Source: Rhizobium sullae
GTDB lineage: Bacteria; Pseudomonadota; Alphaproteobacteria; Rhizobiales; Rhizobiaceae
Direction of reading: 5' to 3'
Assembly (NCBI RefSeq): GCF_025200715.1
Contig: NZ_CP104143.1
Coordinates: forward strand, 806,001 to 870,000
DNA length: 64,000 nucleotides
The notes under the pieces were generated by a model. That model was not told where the DNA came from and did not search any database. It saw nothing but the letters and a program-made list of their open reading frames with translations. This document shows positions 42,212 through 51,876 of this stretch, in pieces. Position numbers and translations under genes: made by a program. Position 1 is the first letter of the stretch; each line of letters opens with the position of its first letter.

Positions 42212-44425
42212 ATGATGCGGCAGTACGAGCTCGTGGAGCGGGTGCAGAAATACAAGCCCGACGCCAATGAAGCTCTGCTGAACAAAGCCTATGTCTATGC
42301 CATGCAGAAGCATGGACAGCAGAAGCGTGCCAGTGGCGATCCCTATATCTCGCATCCGCTCGAAGTCGCCGCGATCCTGACGGACATGCATCTCGACGAG
42401 TCGACCATCGCCGTCGCCCTGCTGCATGACACGATCGAGGATACGACGGCGACGCGTGCCGAAATCGATGAGCTCTTCGGCGAGGATATCGGCCGGCTGG
42501 TCGAGGGCCTGACGAAGATCAAGAAGCTCGATCTTGTCACCAAGAAAGCCAAGCAAGCGGAGAACCTGCGTAAGCTGCTACTCGCGATCTCCGACGATGT
42601 GCGCGTGCTGCTCGTCAAGCTGGCCGACCGCCTGCACAATATGCGCACTCTCGACCATATGACGGCGGACAAGCGCGCCCGCATCTCCGAGGAGACGATG
42701 GAGATCTATGCGCCGCTCGCGGGCCGCATGGGTATGCAGGACATGCGCGATGAGCTGGAGGAACTCTCCTTCCGCCACATCAATCCGGAGGCCTACGAAA
42801 CCGTCACCAAGCGTCTGCAGGAACTCTCGCAGCGCAATGAGGGCCTGGTCAAGAAGATCGAAACGGAATTGCATGACCTGCTGGTGGCCAACGGCCTGAC
42901 GACTGCCAAGGTCAAAGGGCGCCAGAAGAAGCCTTATTCGGTTTTCCGCAAGATGCAGTCGAAGTCGCTCTCCTTTGAGCAGCTTTCGGATGTCTACGGT
43001 TTCCGTATCCTCGTCGAAGACGTTCCAGCCTGTTATCGCGCGCTCGGCATCGTCCATATGCGGTGGCGCGTCGTGCCTGGCCGCTTCAAGGATTACATCT
43101 CGACGCCGAAGCAGAACGACTACCGCTCGCTGCACACGACGATCGTCGGACCGTCCAGCCAGCGCATCGAGCTGCAGATCCGCACCAAGCGCATGCATGA
43201 GATCGCCGAATACGGCATCGCTGCGCATGCGCTTTACAAGGACGGTGCGACCAATACCGAGGGCGACCTTCTCTCGCGCGAATCCAATGCCTATTCATGG
43301 CTCCGCCACACGATCGAGGCGCTTGCCGAAGGCGACAGCCCCGAAGAATTCCTCGAACACACCAAGCTTGAGCTGTTTCAGGACCAGGTCTTCTGCTTCA
43401 CGCCGAAGGGAAAGCTGATCGCCCTGCCGCGCGGCGCAACGCCGATCGACTTCGCCTATGCCGTCCATACCAATATCGGTGACACCACCGTCGGCGCCAA
43501 GATCAACGGCCGCATCATGCCGCTGGTGACGCGGCTTGCAAACGGCGACGAGGTCGAGATCATCCGCTCCGGTGTGCAGGTGCCGCCAGCCGCCTGGGAA
43601 GAGATCGTCGTGACCGGCAAGGCGCGCGCGGCCATCCGCCGCGCCACGCGCCTGGCGATCCGCAAGCAATATGCCGGTCTCGGCCATCGCATTCTGGAGC
43701 GCACTTTTGAGCGGGCGGGAAAGATATTTTCCCGGGACGCGATGAAGCCGGCGCTGCACCGCCTCGGCCAGAAGGATGTCGAAGACGCGATCGCCGCCGT
43801 CGGCCGGGGTGAGATGTCGTCGCTCGATGTGCTGCGCGCCGTCTATCCCGACCATCAGGATGAGCGCGTTACCGTCAAGCCGAGTGGCGATGACGGTTGG
43901 TTCAATGTCCGCAGTGCCTCCGGCATGATCTTCAAGGTGCCGGACAAGGCCAAGACGGAGGCGGAGACTGATGCCGATATGGGCCCGATCCGCGGCATTT
44001 CCGGCAATATCGCCGTGCAGTTCGCGCCGGCGGGCGCCGTGCCCGGCGATCGCATCGTCGGCATCATGGAGAAGGCGAAGGGTATCACCATCTACCCGAT
44101 CCAGTCGTCCGCACTGCAGCGTTTCGATGATCAGCCCGATCGCTGGATCGATGTGCGCTGGGATCTTGACGAGGCCAACAAGTCGCGCTTCATGGCGCGC
44201 GTGCTCATCAACGCTTTGAACGAGCCGGGCACGCTGGCCAAGGTGGCGCAGTCCGTTGCCGGCCTTGACGTGAATATCCGTTCCCTGAACACGGTGCGCG
44301 TCGCCGCGGACTTCACTGAAATGGCGGTCGATGTCGAAGTCTGGGATCTCCGCCAGCTCAACCAGCTGCTGGCCCAGCTGAAGGATCTGGATTGCATTGC
44401 GACGGTAAGGCGCCTCTACGACTGA
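42212..44425 (+). CDS. rsh: Bifunctional (p)ppGpp synthetase/hydrolase (RelA/SpoT homologue)
   Basis: A 737-residue Rsh protein. The HD hydrolase domain (ALLHDTIEDT, LVKLADRLHNMRTLDHM) is intact, so it can degrade ppGpp. The synthetase domain (YRSLHTTIVGPSSQRIELQIRT in part) follows, then TGS (FCFTPKGKLIALPRGATPID), a helical region, and a C-terminal ACT domain. It is the only long RSH expected in a rhizobium. ATG 42212 is preferred because GGAG lies ten bases upstream; ATG 42215 is equally possible. Confidence 0.95.
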   Translation: MMRQYELVERVQKYKPDANEALLNKAYVYAMQKHGQQKRASGDPYISHPLEVAAILTDMHLDESTIAVALLHDTIEDTTATRAEIDELFGEDIGRLVEGLTKIKKLDLVTKKAKQAENLRKLLLAISDDVRVLLVKLADRLHNMRTLDHMTADKRARISEETMEIYAPLAGRMGMQDMRDELEELSFRHINPEAYETVTKRLQELSQRNEGLVKKIETELHDLLVANGLTTAKVKGRQKKPYSVFRKMQSKSLSFEQLSDVYGFRILVEDVPACYRALGIVHMRWRVVPGRFKDYISTPKQNDYRSLHTTIVGPSSQRIELQIRTKRMHEIAEYGIAAHALYKDGATNTEGDLLSRESNAYSWLRHTIEALAEGDSPEEFLEHTKLELFQDQVFCFTPKGKLIALPRGATPIDFAYAVHTNIGDTTVGAKINGRIMPLVTRLANGDEVEIIRSGVQVPPAAWEEIVVTGKARAAIRRATRLAIRKQYAGLGHRILERTFERAGKIFSRDAMKPALHRLGQKDVEDAIAAVGRGEMSSLDVLRAVYPDHQDERVTVKPSGDDGWFNVRSASGMIFKVPDKAKTEAETDADMGPIRGISGNIAVQFAPAGAVPGDRIVGIMEKAKGITIYPIQSSALQRFDDQPDRWIDVRWDLDEANKSRFMARVLINALNEPGTLAKVAQSVAGLDVNIRSLNTVRVAADFTEMAVDVEVWDLRQLNQLLAQLKDLDCIATVRRLYD

Positions 44426-44590
44426 GGCGTCTGCACATTTTATGATCGCTTTATTGCAGAATTCGCGCGCCAGAAAGGCGAGGCGTGCATCCTCTGCATG
44501 GCTGCACCTATATTAGAGCGTTGGTAATTGTGCACTGCAGCACCTATCTTCGGATCATCAGAGAATGAACGAAAGAAAAGAGCCAACGCT

Positions 44591-44740
44591 ATGTTTACTC
44601 CGATCAAGAAAATCGCCCGCGCTCTTCGCGCTCCGAGCGTACAGGAACGTGAAATGGCATACCTCAACGGTTCGTATGACCGTATCGATCTTGAATACCG
44701 TCAGCGTCAGGTCGACCGGGGCCTGTTCCGTAGCCGTTGA
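44591..44740 (+). CDS. Short DUF3563-like protein
   Basis: A 49-residue protein. MFTPIKKIARALRAPSVQER followed by EMAYLNGSYDRIDLEYRQRQ and a basic end resembles the DUF3563 family of tiny conserved proteobacterial proteins (pattern YLxxSxDxxDLExR). No function is known. GAAAGAAAAGAG lies upstream as a weak ribosome site. A strong stem follows. Confidence 0.7.
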   Translation: MFTPIKKIARALRAPSVQEREMAYLNGSYDRIDLEYRQRQVDRGLFRSR

Positions 44741-44767
44741 TTGCGGGTCTATACTTCCAAGGACGCG

Positions 44768-44797
44768 AAAGGGCGCCATGCATGACGCGCGCCCTTT
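44768..44797. terminator. Stem-loop after the DUF3563-like gene
   Basis: AAAGGGCGC (44768-44776) and GCGCCCTTT (44789-44797) form a perfect nine-base stem. The T-rich arm is short; termination is likely but not certain. Confidence 0.5.
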
Positions 44798-44883
44798 GGT
44801 GGAGAGCTCCGACGGCGGCTGAGGCGAGCCCCGTGAGTTTACCGCTCTTGTCATGGCGACGTGCGTTGCACTAAATAGCCGCC

Positions 44884-45474
44884 ATGCTGTTTCGCCGCAG
44901 AAAATCTGCAGGATTTTACGAAAGGATGCGGGCACTCTTCTGGCCCCGCAAAGGCTTTCTGCGTCCGCTGCGCTATTTGAAGATGCGCATTCTTCGCCTG
45001 ACGGCTCCGCCACACGCCGTGGCAATGGGCGTTGCTGCCGGCGTCTTCGTATCCTGGACGCCGTTCATCGGCGTGCATTTCATCATGGCCTTCGTGCTCG
45101 CCTATGTCCTTTCCGGAAACATGGTGGCGGCGGCACTCGGTACGGCAGCCTTCGGCAACCCCCTCACTTATCCCTTCATCTGGGCGGCGACTTGGGAAAT
45201 AGGTCATCGGCTTCTCATGCGCGAAAATGCGATGACCGGGCAGTCCGTCGATCTGACGGAGCTTTTTCATAAGCTCCGTTTCACCGAGCTCTGGAAGCCG
45301 GTGCTGGAGCCCATGCTCGTCGGCGCCATTCCTCCGGCCGTCATCATCTCCGTTGTGCTTTATGTCCTGACGTTTTACACCGTGAAGGGCTTTCAGGTCC
45401 GCCGCCGCGAGAGGCTGATGGAGCGGGCGCGCCGTCGCCTTGCCCATCCCGCGCAGGATATTCCGACCGTATGA
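44884..45474 (+). CDS. DUF2062 domain inner-membrane protein
   Basis: A 196-residue protein with three to four hydrophobic helices. [26 protein letters not shown] and [19 protein letters not shown] match DUF2062 (ComFB-unrelated, membrane family of unknown role), and the C-terminal part is a helix with a basic tail. It is followed closely by acpS. No RBS stands out before the ATG. Confidence 0.8.
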   Translation: MLFRRRKSAGFYERMRALFWPRKGFLRPLRYLKMRILRLTAPPHAVAMGVAAGVFVSWTPFIGVHFIMAFVLAYVLSGNMVAAALGTAAFGNPLTYPFIWAATWEIGHRLLMRENAMTGQSVDLTELFHKLRFTELWKPVLEPMLVGAIPPAVIISVVLYVLTFYTVKGFQVRRRERLMERARRRLAHPAQDIPTV

Positions 45475-45499
45475 TTTCGTTTCGACAGGGAGGCATCGC

Positions 45500-45904
45500 A
45501 TGATCATCGGCATTGGCAGCGATCTCATCGACATCCGCCGCGTCGAAAAGTCGCTCGAGCGCTTCGGCGAGCGCTTCACCCATCGTTGCTTCACGGAGAT
45601 CGAGCGGGCGCGTTCCGACCGCCGCGCCAACCGCGCCGAATCCTATGCGAAGCGTTTCGCCGCCAAGGAAGCCTGCTCGAAGGCGCTCGGAACGGGCATG
45701 GCGCAGGGCGTTTTCTGGAAGGATCTAGGCGTCGTCAATCTGCCGAGCGGCAAGCCGACGATGCAGCTGACGGGCGGTGCCGCCGTCGTGCTTCAGTCCA
45801 TGCTGCCCACCGGGCACAAGGCAATGGTCCATTTGACGATCACCGATGATTACCCGCTTGCTCAGGCATTCGTGATCATTGAAGCCCTGCCGGAAAGCGC
45901 ATGA
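45500..45904 (+). CDS. acpS: Holo-[acyl-carrier-protein] synthase
   Basis: A 134-residue phosphopantetheinyl transferase. [20 protein letters not shown] contains the magnesium Asp, and [15 protein letters not shown] the second acidic motif. It attaches 4'-phosphopantetheine from CoA to ACP. AGGGAGG lies seven bases before ATG 45500. It heads the acpS-lepB-rnc-era block. Confidence 0.95.
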   Translation: MIIGIGSDLIDIRRVEKSLERFGERFTHRCFTEIERARSDRRANRAESYAKRFAAKEACSKALGTGMAQGVFWKDLGVVNLPSGKPTMQLTGGAAVVLQSMLPTGHKAMVHLTITDDYPLAQAFVIIEALPESA

Positions 45905-46018
45905 GGAACAGCGTGCCGTCGCTTTTAATGTTCGCGGCATTGCCGCCACCGGCCGAAGCCGCTAGAGAGAAGCAAATAGAGAATACGCCGCTGCGGCGCC
46001 CTTAAGGAACAAGACTGC

Positions 46019-46762
46019 GTGTCCGAAAAAGCCGAAACCAAGCCGAACGCCCTTTGGGAAAATATTAAAGTCATTATTCAGGCATTGTTGCTGGCGATGG
46101 TGATCCGGACGGTCTTCTTCCAGCCGTTCACCATTCCCTCTGGCTCGATGATGCCGACCCTGCTCGTCGGGGATTACATCTTCGTCAACAAGTTCGCTTA
46201 CGGCTATTCGAAATACTCGCTGCCTTTTTCGCCGAACCTTTTCAGCGGCCGCATCTTCGGCTCCGAGCCGAATCGCGGCGATATCGTGGTCTTCCGCTTC
46301 CCGCCGAACCCGGACATCGATTACATCAAGCGCGTCGTCGGCCTGCCGGGCGATCACATCCAGGTGACGGATGGCGTGCTTCATATCAACGGCAAGCCGG
46401 TTCCGAAGGTGACGGACGGCGCCTTTACTTCGGATTACAAGCTCGATCCGGGCGAAGACGTGCCGGTATTCCGCGAAACGCTCGACAACGGCAAGACTTA
46501 CGACACGCTCGACCAGTCGCCCGTTTCGCGTGGCGACAACACGCAGGACTTCGTCGTGCCGGAAGGCCATTACTTCATGATGGGCGACAACCGCGACAAT
46601 TCCCTCGACAGCCGTTTCGACGTCGGCTTCGTTCCTGCGGAAAACCTTGTCGGCCGCGCCAGCGTCATCTTCTTCTCGCTTGGCAACGACACATCGTTCC
46701 GCGAAATCTGGAAATGGCCGGCCAACATGCGGTGGGACCGCCTCTTCAAGGTTGTTGAATGA
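46019..46762 (+). CDS. lepB: Signal peptidase I
   Basis: A 247-residue inner-membrane protease. One N-terminal helix (VIIQALLLAMVIRTVFF) is followed by the catalytic Ser in PSGSMMPTLLVGDY and the catalytic Lys in YIKRVVGLPGD. Box E reads GHYFMMGDNRDNSLDSR. It removes signal peptides of secreted proteins on the periplasmic face. The start is a GTG with AAGGAA ten bases upstream. Its stop overlaps the rnc ATG by four bases. Confidence 0.95.
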   Translation: MSEKAETKPNALWENIKVIIQALLLAMVIRTVFFQPFTIPSGSMMPTLLVGDYIFVNKFAYGYSKYSLPFSPNLFSGRIFGSEPNRGDIVVFRFPPNPDIDYIKRVVGLPGDHIQVTDGVLHINGKPVPKVTDGAFTSDYKLDPGEDVPVFRETLDNGKTYDTLDQSPVSRGDNTQDFVVPEGHYFMMGDNRDNSLDSRFDVGFVPAENLVGRASVIFFSLGNDTSFREIWKWPANMRWDRLFKVVE

Positions 46763-47478
46763 GCAAAGTGCAGACGCTTTCGGCGGCGGACCGGATGAGG
46801 CTTGCGGCCTTGATCGGCCACGAGTTCGCCGAGAAGGAGCGCCTGGACCGGGCTTTGACGCATGCGAGCGCCCGCGCTCAGAAGGGCGGCAATTACGAAC
46901 GCCTGGAATTCCTGGGCGACCGTGTGCTCGGCCTTTGCATCGCCGAACTGCTTTTCCGCACCTTCGGGACGGCCGGGGAAGGCGAACTGTCGGTGCGCCT
47001 GAACCAGCTCGTCAGCGCCGACACATGCGCGGAAGTGGCCGACGAGCTTGGCCTGCATCTCTTCATCCGCACAGGCGCCGACGTAAAGAAACTTACCGGC
47101 AAGCGCATGATGAACGTGCGCGCCGATGTAGTCGAAAGCTTGATCGCCGCGCTCTATCTCGACGGCGGCCTCGAAGTCGCCCGCAGCTTCATCCTGAAAT
47201 ACTGGGAGAAGCGGGCGGCCCGCGCCGATGGCGCAAAACGGGACGCCAAGACCGAGCTGCAGGAATGGTCTCACGCGAAATTCGGCGTCACGCCGCAATA
47301 TCGGGTTGAAGAACGCACCGGGCCGGATCATGATCCGCGTTTTACGGTGACGGTGGAAGTCGCCGGCGTGAAGCCGGAAACGGGCGTCGAGCGCTCGAAG
47401 CGTGCGGCCGAACAGGTCGCCGCGACGAAGATGCTGGAACGCGAAGGCATTTGGCAGAAATCCTCTGCCGGAAATTGA
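46759..47478 (+). CDS. rnc: Ribonuclease III
   Basis: A 239-residue enzyme. The RNase III domain contains the signature ERLEFLGDRVLGL, with the later acidic site NVRADVVESLIAALYLDGG. The dsRNA-binding domain is C-terminal (KTELQEWSHAKF, then RSKRAAEQVAATKMLE). It processes rRNA and structured RNAs. It is translationally coupled to lepB and eight bases before era, the conserved rhizobial order. Confidence 0.96.
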   Translation: MSKVQTLSAADRMRLAALIGHEFAEKERLDRALTHASARAQKGGNYERLEFLGDRVLGLCIAELLFRTFGTAGEGELSVRLNQLVSADTCAEVADELGLHLFIRTGADVKKLTGKRMMNVRADVVESLIAALYLDGGLEVARSFILKYWEKRAARADGAKRDAKTELQEWSHAKFGVTPQYRVEERTGPDHDPRFTVTVEVAGVKPETGVERSKRAAEQVAATKMLEREGIWQKSSAGN

Positions 47479-47486
47479 ACGGGACA

Positions 47487-48428
47487 ATGACCGAAGAAAA
47501 CGACATGGCGCATGAAGTCGCCCCTGAAACCAATGGCGAAACGCATTCCGGCTTCGTCGCCCTGATCGGCCCCACCAATGCCGGAAAATCGACGCTGGTG
47601 AACCGCCTTGTCGGCGCAAAGGTGTCGATCGTCAGCCATAAGGTGCAAACGACGCGCGCCATCGTCCGCGGCATTGCGATCCACAACAATGCGCAGATCG
47701 TCTTTATGGATACGCCCGGCATCTTCAAGCCGCGCCGCAGGCTGGACCGCGCCATGGTGACGTCGGCCTGGGGCGGCGCCAGGGATGCTGATCTCATCGT
47801 GCTGCTGATCGACAGCGAGCGCGGCCTGCGCGGCGACGCGGAAGCGATCTTGGAAGGGCTGAAGGAGGTGCGGCAGCCGAAGATACTCCTGCTCAACAAG
47901 ATCGACCGCGTCAAGCGCGAGGACCTTCTGGCGCTGGCCGCCGCCGCAAACGAAAAGATCGCCTTCGACCGAACCTTCATGATCTCGGCGGAGAATGGCT
48001 CTGGCTGTGACGACCTCATGGATTACCTGGCAGAGACCTTGCCGGAGGGGCCGTGGTACTATCCGGAAGACCAGATTTCCGATCTGCCGATACGCCAGCT
48101 CGCGGCCGAAATCACCCGCGAAAAGCTCTTCCTGCGTCTGCACCAGGAGCTTCCTTATTCCTCCCACGTCGAAACGGAAAAGTGGGAAGAGCGCAAGGAC
48201 GGCTCAGTGCGCATCGAACAGGTGATCTATGTCGAGCGCGACAGCCAGAAGAAGATCACGCTCGGCAAGGGCGGCGAGACGATCAAGGCGATCTCCTCGG
48301 CGTCCCGCAAGGAACTCGCCGAAATCCTCGAGCAGCCGGTCCACCTCTTTCTCTTCGTCAAGGTTCGCGAGAACTGGGGCGACGACCCGGAGCGATTCCG
48401 GGAAATGGGGCTCGACTTTCCGCGTTGA
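47487..48428 (+). CDS. era: GTPase Era
   Basis: A 313-residue protein. The GTPase domain shows G1 GPTNAGKST, G2 in VQTTRA, G3 DTPG and G4 NKID. The C-terminal KH domain with VERDSQKKITLGKGG binds the 3' end of 16S rRNA in 30S assembly. ATG 47487 is eight bases after rnc and gives the usual short N-terminal extension. A terminator follows. Confidence 0.96.
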   Translation: MTEENDMAHEVAPETNGETHSGFVALIGPTNAGKSTLVNRLVGAKVSIVSHKVQTTRAIVRGIAIHNNAQIVFMDTPGIFKPRRRLDRAMVTSAWGGARDADLIVLLIDSERGLRGDAEAILEGLKEVRQPKILLLNKIDRVKREDLLALAAAANEKIAFDRTFMISAENGSGCDDLMDYLAETLPEGPWYYPEDQISDLPIRQLAAEITREKLFLRLHQELPYSSHVETEKWEERKDGSVRIEQVIYVERDSQKKITLGKGGETIKAISSASRKELAEILEQPVHLFLFVKVRENWGDDPERFREMGLDFPR

Positions 48429-48463
48429 CCGATTGAAAGAGGCCGCCGGCTTGGCCAAACGAA

Positions 48464-48501
48464 GCGACCGCCCATAAAATTTCTGCGGTCGCGTCTTTTT
48501 T
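48464..48501 (+). terminator. Terminator after era
   Basis: GCGACCG (48464-48470) pairs with CGGTCGC (48486-48492) across a 15-base AT-rich loop, followed by GTCTTTTTT. It ends the acpS/lepB-rnc-era transcript and isolates the receiver gene. Confidence 0.75.
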
Positions 48502-48708
48502 GAATGCAAATCGGTCAAACTAAAAATAAGGTCAGTCTGCCACCTTTCCTCCGATTTTGCTGCCTATCGACAAAAATCGGAAAAGCGGCTCACTCAGGTC
48601 GCATGGCTATGGCCCGGCAGTCGGGTTATTTGGGGTACCAGAGGTAGAGATGCGGGTTAAGCAGGCGGTGTGCGCCGTACGCGGCGTTCAGCGAAGGGCG
48701 CGGAGATC

Positions 48709-49086
48709 ATGAACGCAAGCCGTGTTCTGGTCCTTGAAGACAGTCTCATCATCGCGATGGAAGCGGAAGATATGCTCCGCGCCGTCGGCGTGAAGGCCAT
48801 CGATATCGCAAGCGGCCTCGATCAGGCGATGGATGCCGTGAAGTCGGAAAACTATGATTTTGCGCTGCTCGACGTCAATCTGGGCGAGACGATGAGCTTC
48901 GGCTTTGCGCGGCATCTGAATGACACGGGCATTCCGTTCGGCTTCGTCAGCGGCTATTCCGATACGCAGGATTTCCCGCCGGACCTCCAGGACGTGCCGC
49001 TTCTCGTAAAGCCCTTCGACGAAAGCGCGATGCGCGAATTCCTCGAGAAGCTGTTTCCGACGGCCGAATTGGGCCCGGCTTCATGA
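48709..49086 (+). CDS. Single-domain response regulator (receiver)
   Basis: A 125-residue CheY-like receiver with no output domain. VLVLEDSLIIAMEAEDML carries the acidic pocket, FALLDVNLG the phospho-accepting Asp, FVSGY the Thr/Ser switch position, and PLLVKPFD the conserved Lys. No kinase gene is adjacent. It probably acts through a partner protein. It lies 55 bases before recO. Confidence 0.88.
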   Translation: MNASRVLVLEDSLIIAMEAEDMLRAVGVKAIDIASGLDQAMDAVKSENYDFALLDVNLGETMSFGFARHLNDTGIPFGFVSGYSDTQDFPPDLQDVPLLVKPFDESAMREFLEKLFPTAELGPAS

Positions 49087-49141
49087 CATAAGGCCCGGCC
49101 TGCGTTAGGATTGATGCCCAGGGCTAAAGGTTCGTTTTCTG

Positions 49142-49918
49142 ATGCAGTGGCAGGATCATGCAATCATTCTTGGCGTCAAACGCCACGGTGAGACCAGCGT
49201 CATCGCCGAGGTGATGACGCGTGCTCGCGGCCGGCATCTCGGCCTCGTGCGTTCCGGCCGCTCACGGGCGATGCAGCCGGTGCTTCAGCCCGGCAACGAG
49301 GTGGATGTCATCTGGCGCGCGCGCCTCGACGAGCACCTCGGCGAGTTCCGCGTCGAACCGCTGCGGTTGCGCGCCGCGCGTCTGATGGAGACGGCCACCG
49401 CTGTCTACGGCGTGCAGGCGATGGGAGCGCTTTTGCGGCTTCTGCCAGAGCGCGACCCGCATCCGCATCTTTACGATGCGCTCGAAGTCATCCTCGACAA
49501 TCTCTACAATCCAGCGGATGCCGGCGAGCTCTTCGTCCGCTTCGAGCTTGCCGTGCTCAACGATCTCGGCTTCGGCCTTGATCTTGCCGAATGCGCCGCA
49601 ACCGGTGCGCGGACCGATCTTGCCTACGTCTCGCCGAAATCCGGCCGGGCGGTCAGCCGGGCAGCCGGTGCCCCCTGGGCCGACAAGATGTTCGTGCTTC
49701 CGGCCTTTCTGCGCGCCGACGGCAATGATGCCGCAGACGTCGACAGTCTGAGCGCGGCCTTTCGGCTGACGGGCTTTTTCCTGCATCGCCATGTCTACGA
49801 GCCGCGCGGCATCGAACCGGCTGTAGCCCGCGAGGGGTTCATTCAGGCTGCCCTGAAGGCGCTCAATCCATCTCTCACGGCAGCCGTTCCTGCCGCGCCG
49901 GACGAACTCTCGGTCTGA
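49142..49918 (+). CDS. recO: DNA repair protein RecO
   Basis: A 258-residue protein. [27 protein letters not shown] in outline forms the OB-fold, and [20 protein letters not shown] the DNA-binding loop. The helical part is longer than in E. coli RecO, as usual in alphaproteobacteria. It works with RecF and RecR to load RecA. It follows era and the receiver gene, the standard order in Rhizobiales. Confidence 0.94.
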   Translation: MQWQDHAIILGVKRHGETSVIAEVMTRARGRHLGLVRSGRSRAMQPVLQPGNEVDVIWRARLDEHLGEFRVEPLRLRAARLMETATAVYGVQAMGALLRLLPERDPHPHLYDALEVILDNLYNPADAGELFVRFELAVLNDLGFGLDLAECAATGARTDLAYVSPKSGRAVSRAAGAPWADKMFVLPAFLRADGNDAADVDSLSAAFRLTGFFLHRHVYEPRGIEPAVAREGFIQAALKALNPSLTAAVPAAPDELSV

Positions 49919-49923
49919 GAGCC

Positions 49924-49943
49924 GTTTTTCACTGCTGAAAAAC
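49924..49943. terminator. Small A/T-rich stem-loop after recO
   Basis: GTTTTTCA-CTGC-TGAAAAAC is a perfect eight-base stem with a four-base loop, starting five bases after the recO stop. Being AT-rich and lacking a T tract it is a weak terminator candidate. Confidence 0.35.
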
Positions 49944-50017
49944 ATGTTGCGGAATTGGCGGTTTATCCGGTCCGGCGCTCTCCCTATGTCTGCCCGTATT
50001 GTTCAAGGAGGATTTTC

Positions 50018-51013
50018 ATGCTCACGAAAACAGATAATGCGACAACGATCATGCTCTGGAATGGCCGCGAGATTCCGCGGCTCGGCATGGGTTGCTGGGC
50101 GATCGGCGGGCCCTTTTTCGCAGGCGACGTGCCGCTCGGCTGGGGGGAGGTCGATGACGAAGAGTCGATCGAGGCCATTCACCGCGCCCTCGATCTCGGG
50201 ATCTGCTTTTTCGACACGGCTTCGAATTATGGCGCCGGGCATTCGGAAGAGGTCGTCGGCCGTGCGATCGGCAACCGCCACGATATCGTCATCGCCACGA
50301 AATTCGGCTTTGCCACCGACGAGAAAACGAAGCAGGCAACGGGCGCCTTTGCCGATCCGGCTTTCATCCGCAAATCGGCGGAAACCTCGCTGCGCCGGCT
50401 GAAGCGCGAGCGGCTCGATCTCCTGCAATTCCACCTGAACGACTTTCCGCTGGAAGCTTCAGACGAAGTTTTCGGCGTGCTTGAGGCCTTGAGGGCCGAA
50501 GGCAAGATCGACGCCTTCGGCTGGAGCACGGATTTCGCGGATCGCGCCGCCCGCCACGCAGGCCACAATGGTTTTGTTTCCGTCCAGCATACGATGAATG
50601 TCTTCGAGCCAGTCCCGGCCATGATCGATGTGATCGAGAAGAACGGCCTGCTGTCGATCAACCGCGGCCCCTTGGCCATGGGGCTTCTCACCGGCAAGTT
50701 CACCGCAGACAAGGCAGTCGGCGCCAAGGATGTCCGCGGCGCAAGCCTCGACTGGATGGTCTATTTCAAGGATGGGCGCATCGCGCCGGAATTCGCCGCA
50801 AGCCTGGAGGCCGTTCGCGATCTGCTGACCACCGGCGGCCGCACGCTGACACAAGGGGCTCTTGCCTGGCTATGGGCACGCTCGCCGCGCACGCTGCCCA
50901 TTCCTGGCTTCCGCACCGTCGCCCAGGTTGAGGAAAACGCCGGCGCCTTGGAAAAGGGACCGCTGCCTGACGAGGTGATGACGAAGATCGATGCCGCGCT
51001 GGCGGGCCGTTAA
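50018..51013 (+). CDS. Aldo/keto reductase
   Basis: A 331-residue TIM-barrel oxidoreductase. RLGMGCWAIGG opens the barrel, FFDTASNYGAGHSEEVVG contains the catalytic Asp and Tyr, and IATKFGF the Lys; YLQFHLND-type LLQFHLND carries the His. NADPH contacts are near the end. The substrate is unknown. ATG 50018 has AAGGAGG seven bases upstream. Convergent four-base overlap with the MOSC gene. Confidence 0.9.
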   Translation: MLTKTDNATTIMLWNGREIPRLGMGCWAIGGPFFAGDVPLGWGEVDDEESIEAIHRALDLGICFFDTASNYGAGHSEEVVGRAIGNRHDIVIATKFGFATDEKTKQATGAFADPAFIRKSAETSLRRLKRERLDLLQFHLNDFPLEASDEVFGVLEALRAEGKIDAFGWSTDFADRAARHAGHNGFVSVQHTMNVFEPVPAMIDVIEKNGLLSINRGPLAMGLLTGKFTADKAVGAKDVRGASLDWMVYFKDGRIAPEFAASLEAVRDLLTTGGRTLTQGALAWLWARSPRTLPIPGFRTVAQVEENAGALEKGPLPDEVMTKIDAALAGR

Positions 51014-51867
51014 TCCGCCGCGCGCACCTTGAACGCCCAGCCTTCCGGCCGTTCCTCGACGACGGTCACAGCGTCGCCGATCGCGATGCTGCCGGTGCCG
51101 CGCGGCGTAACGTTCCAGCCGAAAATCGGGCCCGGCACGCGGCGGTCTGCCGACATGCGGATGCGGCCCATCGCGGGCATCGGGCTTGGAACCTCGCGCG
51201 AGCCGGTCATCTGGTCCTGCGTCGTCATGATGCAGCGCGCGCAGGGCTTCACGAGATCGAAGCGGATGCCGCCGATCTCGATTGCCGCCCAGCGGTCTTC
51301 CGGCCAGGCTTCGTCGGTGTCGATGACGATGTTCGGCCGGAAGCGCTCCATGCCGACGCTGCCTTCCGCATGCTTGGCGAGATTGGCGTTGAGCGCTTTC
51401 AGCGAACCGGTCGTTGTCACCAGGATCTGATAGCCGTCGGCGAACGTCACGGGCGTCCCATCACCCGCCCATTCGGCACTTGCGATGCGTCGCGCCTGGC
51501 CATCGAAGAAAATCAGCTTCACGTCACGTCCGAGCCATTCGGAAAGCCGCGCATTGCTTTCGTCGTCGGCAACTGCGGCATTTACCAAGGATTTCCAGAC
51601 GACGACATCCATCCGGCGGTCGGGCTGCGGCACTGGCACGGCAATATCCGGCTTTCCGGCCATCAGCAGCCGGAAAGCGTTCGGCTCGGGTCGCACTTCG
51701 ATCCGGGCAAGTGCGGGCAATTCGCGCTGCGTGATGAAATGACCGGCCGGATCCGTCACCATGGCGCGGCGGTCGCCGGGAAGGCCGAATGCGTCGACCG
51801 CCGAGAAAGGAATGGCGATGCCGCGGGCGCTCTTGAGCGGATAGATAAAAAGATCGCTGACGCGCAT
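51010..51867 (-). CDS. MOSC domain protein, YcbX-like
   Basis: A 285-residue protein. The MOSC N-terminal barrel (LFIYPLKSARGIAI, ALPGDRRAMVTDP) precedes the MOSC domain, which includes KPCARCIMTT, carrying the cysteine that ligates molybdenum in the YcbX/mARC group. Family members are molybdenum reductases that detoxify N-hydroxylated compounds. The HD gene is nine bases upstream, so the two are probably co-transcribed. Confidence 0.87.
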   Translation of the reverse strand: MRVSDLFIYPLKSARGIAIPFSAVDAFGLPGDRRAMVTDPAGHFITQRELPALARIEVRPEPNAFRLLMAGKPDIAVPVPQPDRRMDVVVWKSLVNAAVADDESNARLSEWLGRDVKLIFFDGQARRIASAEWAGDGTPVTFADGYQILVTTTGSLKALNANLAKHAEGSVGMERFRPNIVIDTDEAWPEDRWAAIEIGGIRFDLVKPCARCIMTTQDQMTGSREVPSPMPAMGRIRMSADRRVPGPIFGWNVTPRGTGSIAIGDAVTVVEERPEGWAFKVRAAD

Positions 51868-51876
51868 TCTGTTCCC

